Below are positions 63,769 to 64,000 of a stretch of DNA of 64,000 nt, in pieces. The DNA is taken from the NCBI RefSeq assembly GCF_036206005.1, contig NZ_CP108143.1, positions 744,001 through 808,000 on the forward strand, written 5' to 3'. The first letter of the stretch is position 1. Each line of letters begins with the position of its first letter. The notes under the pieces were generated by a model. It was not told the DNA's origin. It ran no database searches and saw only the letters and a program-made list of their open reading frames with translations. The position numbers and the translations under genes were made by a program. The stretch comes from Streptomyces sp. NBC_00178 (GTDB taxonomy: Bacteria > Actinomycetota > Actinomycetes > Streptomycetales > Streptomycetaceae).

Positions 63769-64000
63769 TGCCTGCCGTCCTCTCCGGCTGTGTACGGGGT
63801 CTTCGGCGGCTCGCCCCCGAAGGCGGAGGCGAGTTGCGCCAGGGAGAGCGTGGACTTGTCGAGAACGGCTCGCGCGTGTGCCAGCCTCGCGCCGTCCAGG
63901 GACTCCGCGGGTGCCGAGGTGACGACCACGACGGGTATGCCGCACAGCGCGGGGTCGGCGGCGAGTTCGGCCAGGACCGCGTAGCCGTCCATGTCCGGCA
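63765..64000 (-). CDS. C-terminal receiver domain of a truncated signalling protein
   Basis: Only the last 78 or so codons lie in the window; the gene continues beyond base 64000. The visible part is the second half of a receiver domain: MPDMDGYAVLAELAADP (following the phospho-acceptor region), VVVVTSAPAES and DKSTLSLAQLASAF. It is probably a hybrid histidine kinase or a response regulator that starts the phosphorelay feeding the phosphatase gene, with which it overlaps by four bases. Confidence 0.75.
   Translation of the reverse strand, partial: PDMDGYAVLAELAADPALCGIPVVVVTSAPAESLDGARLAHARAVLDKSTLSLAQLASAFGGEPPKTPYTAGEDGRQ

Overview
The window is about 64 kb of very GC-rich DNA with strong third-position GC bias, GTG and TTG starts, many 4-base stop/start overlaps and Streptomyces-type gene families: DmdR1/IdeR iron boxes, a Streptomyces subtilisin inhibitor, RsbU/SpoIIE-type phosphatases and CBM13-tailed secreted glycanases. 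It looks like a stretch of Streptomyces chromosome. I saw no tRNA, rRNA, CRISPR array, transposase or replication origin.

The core is a complete coelichelin-type hydroxamate siderophore locus (about 14.3-42.2 kb). It holds an MbtH-like protein (cchK), an esterase (cchJ), a trimodular NRPS of 3630 residues (cchH), two ABC half-exporters (cchG, cchI), an iron-siderophore import system (cchF, cchE, cchD, cchC), an ornithine N-hydroxylase (cchB) and a formyltransferase (cchA). Four iron-box-like 19-mers lie at its divergent or internal promoters. The adenylation codes I read by eye (DINYWGGIGK, DFWNIGMVHK, DMENLGLINK) agree with those I recall for coelichelin synthetase: formyl-hydroxyornithine, threonine and hydroxyornithine. 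Unlike the contiguous S. coelicolor locus as I recall it, cchK-cchJ are separated from cchI by a 5-kb block carrying an MFS transporter, a hemerythrin-like protein and a prolyl oligopeptidase.

Left flank (0-14.2 kb): NUDIX hydrolase, membrane PP2C phosphatase, DUF4232-type lipoprotein, small-molecule kinase, a TPR protein translationally coupled to a polyprenyl synthase, an SDR lacking its catalytic lysine, a fused ABC transporter, an MFS exporter, a PTS EIICB / MalY-like aminotransferase pair, and a 25-codon gene for ribosomal protein bL37 that is easily missed.

Right flank (42.2-64 kb): a translationally coupled GH16 glucanase / GH18 chitinase pair with a recently duplicated ricin-type module, an XRE regulator divergent from a zinc alcohol dehydrogenase, a LacI-controlled sugar ABC importer with a GH2 glycosidase, a choline-to-betaine-like operon (aldehyde dehydrogenase, APC permease, GMC oxidoreductase), a subtilisin inhibitor with Arg at P1, an MHS-family symporter, and a phosphorelay-like group (STAS protein, receiver-PP2C phosphatase, truncated receiver protein) running off the right edge. 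Many convergent gene ends carry strong GC hairpins.
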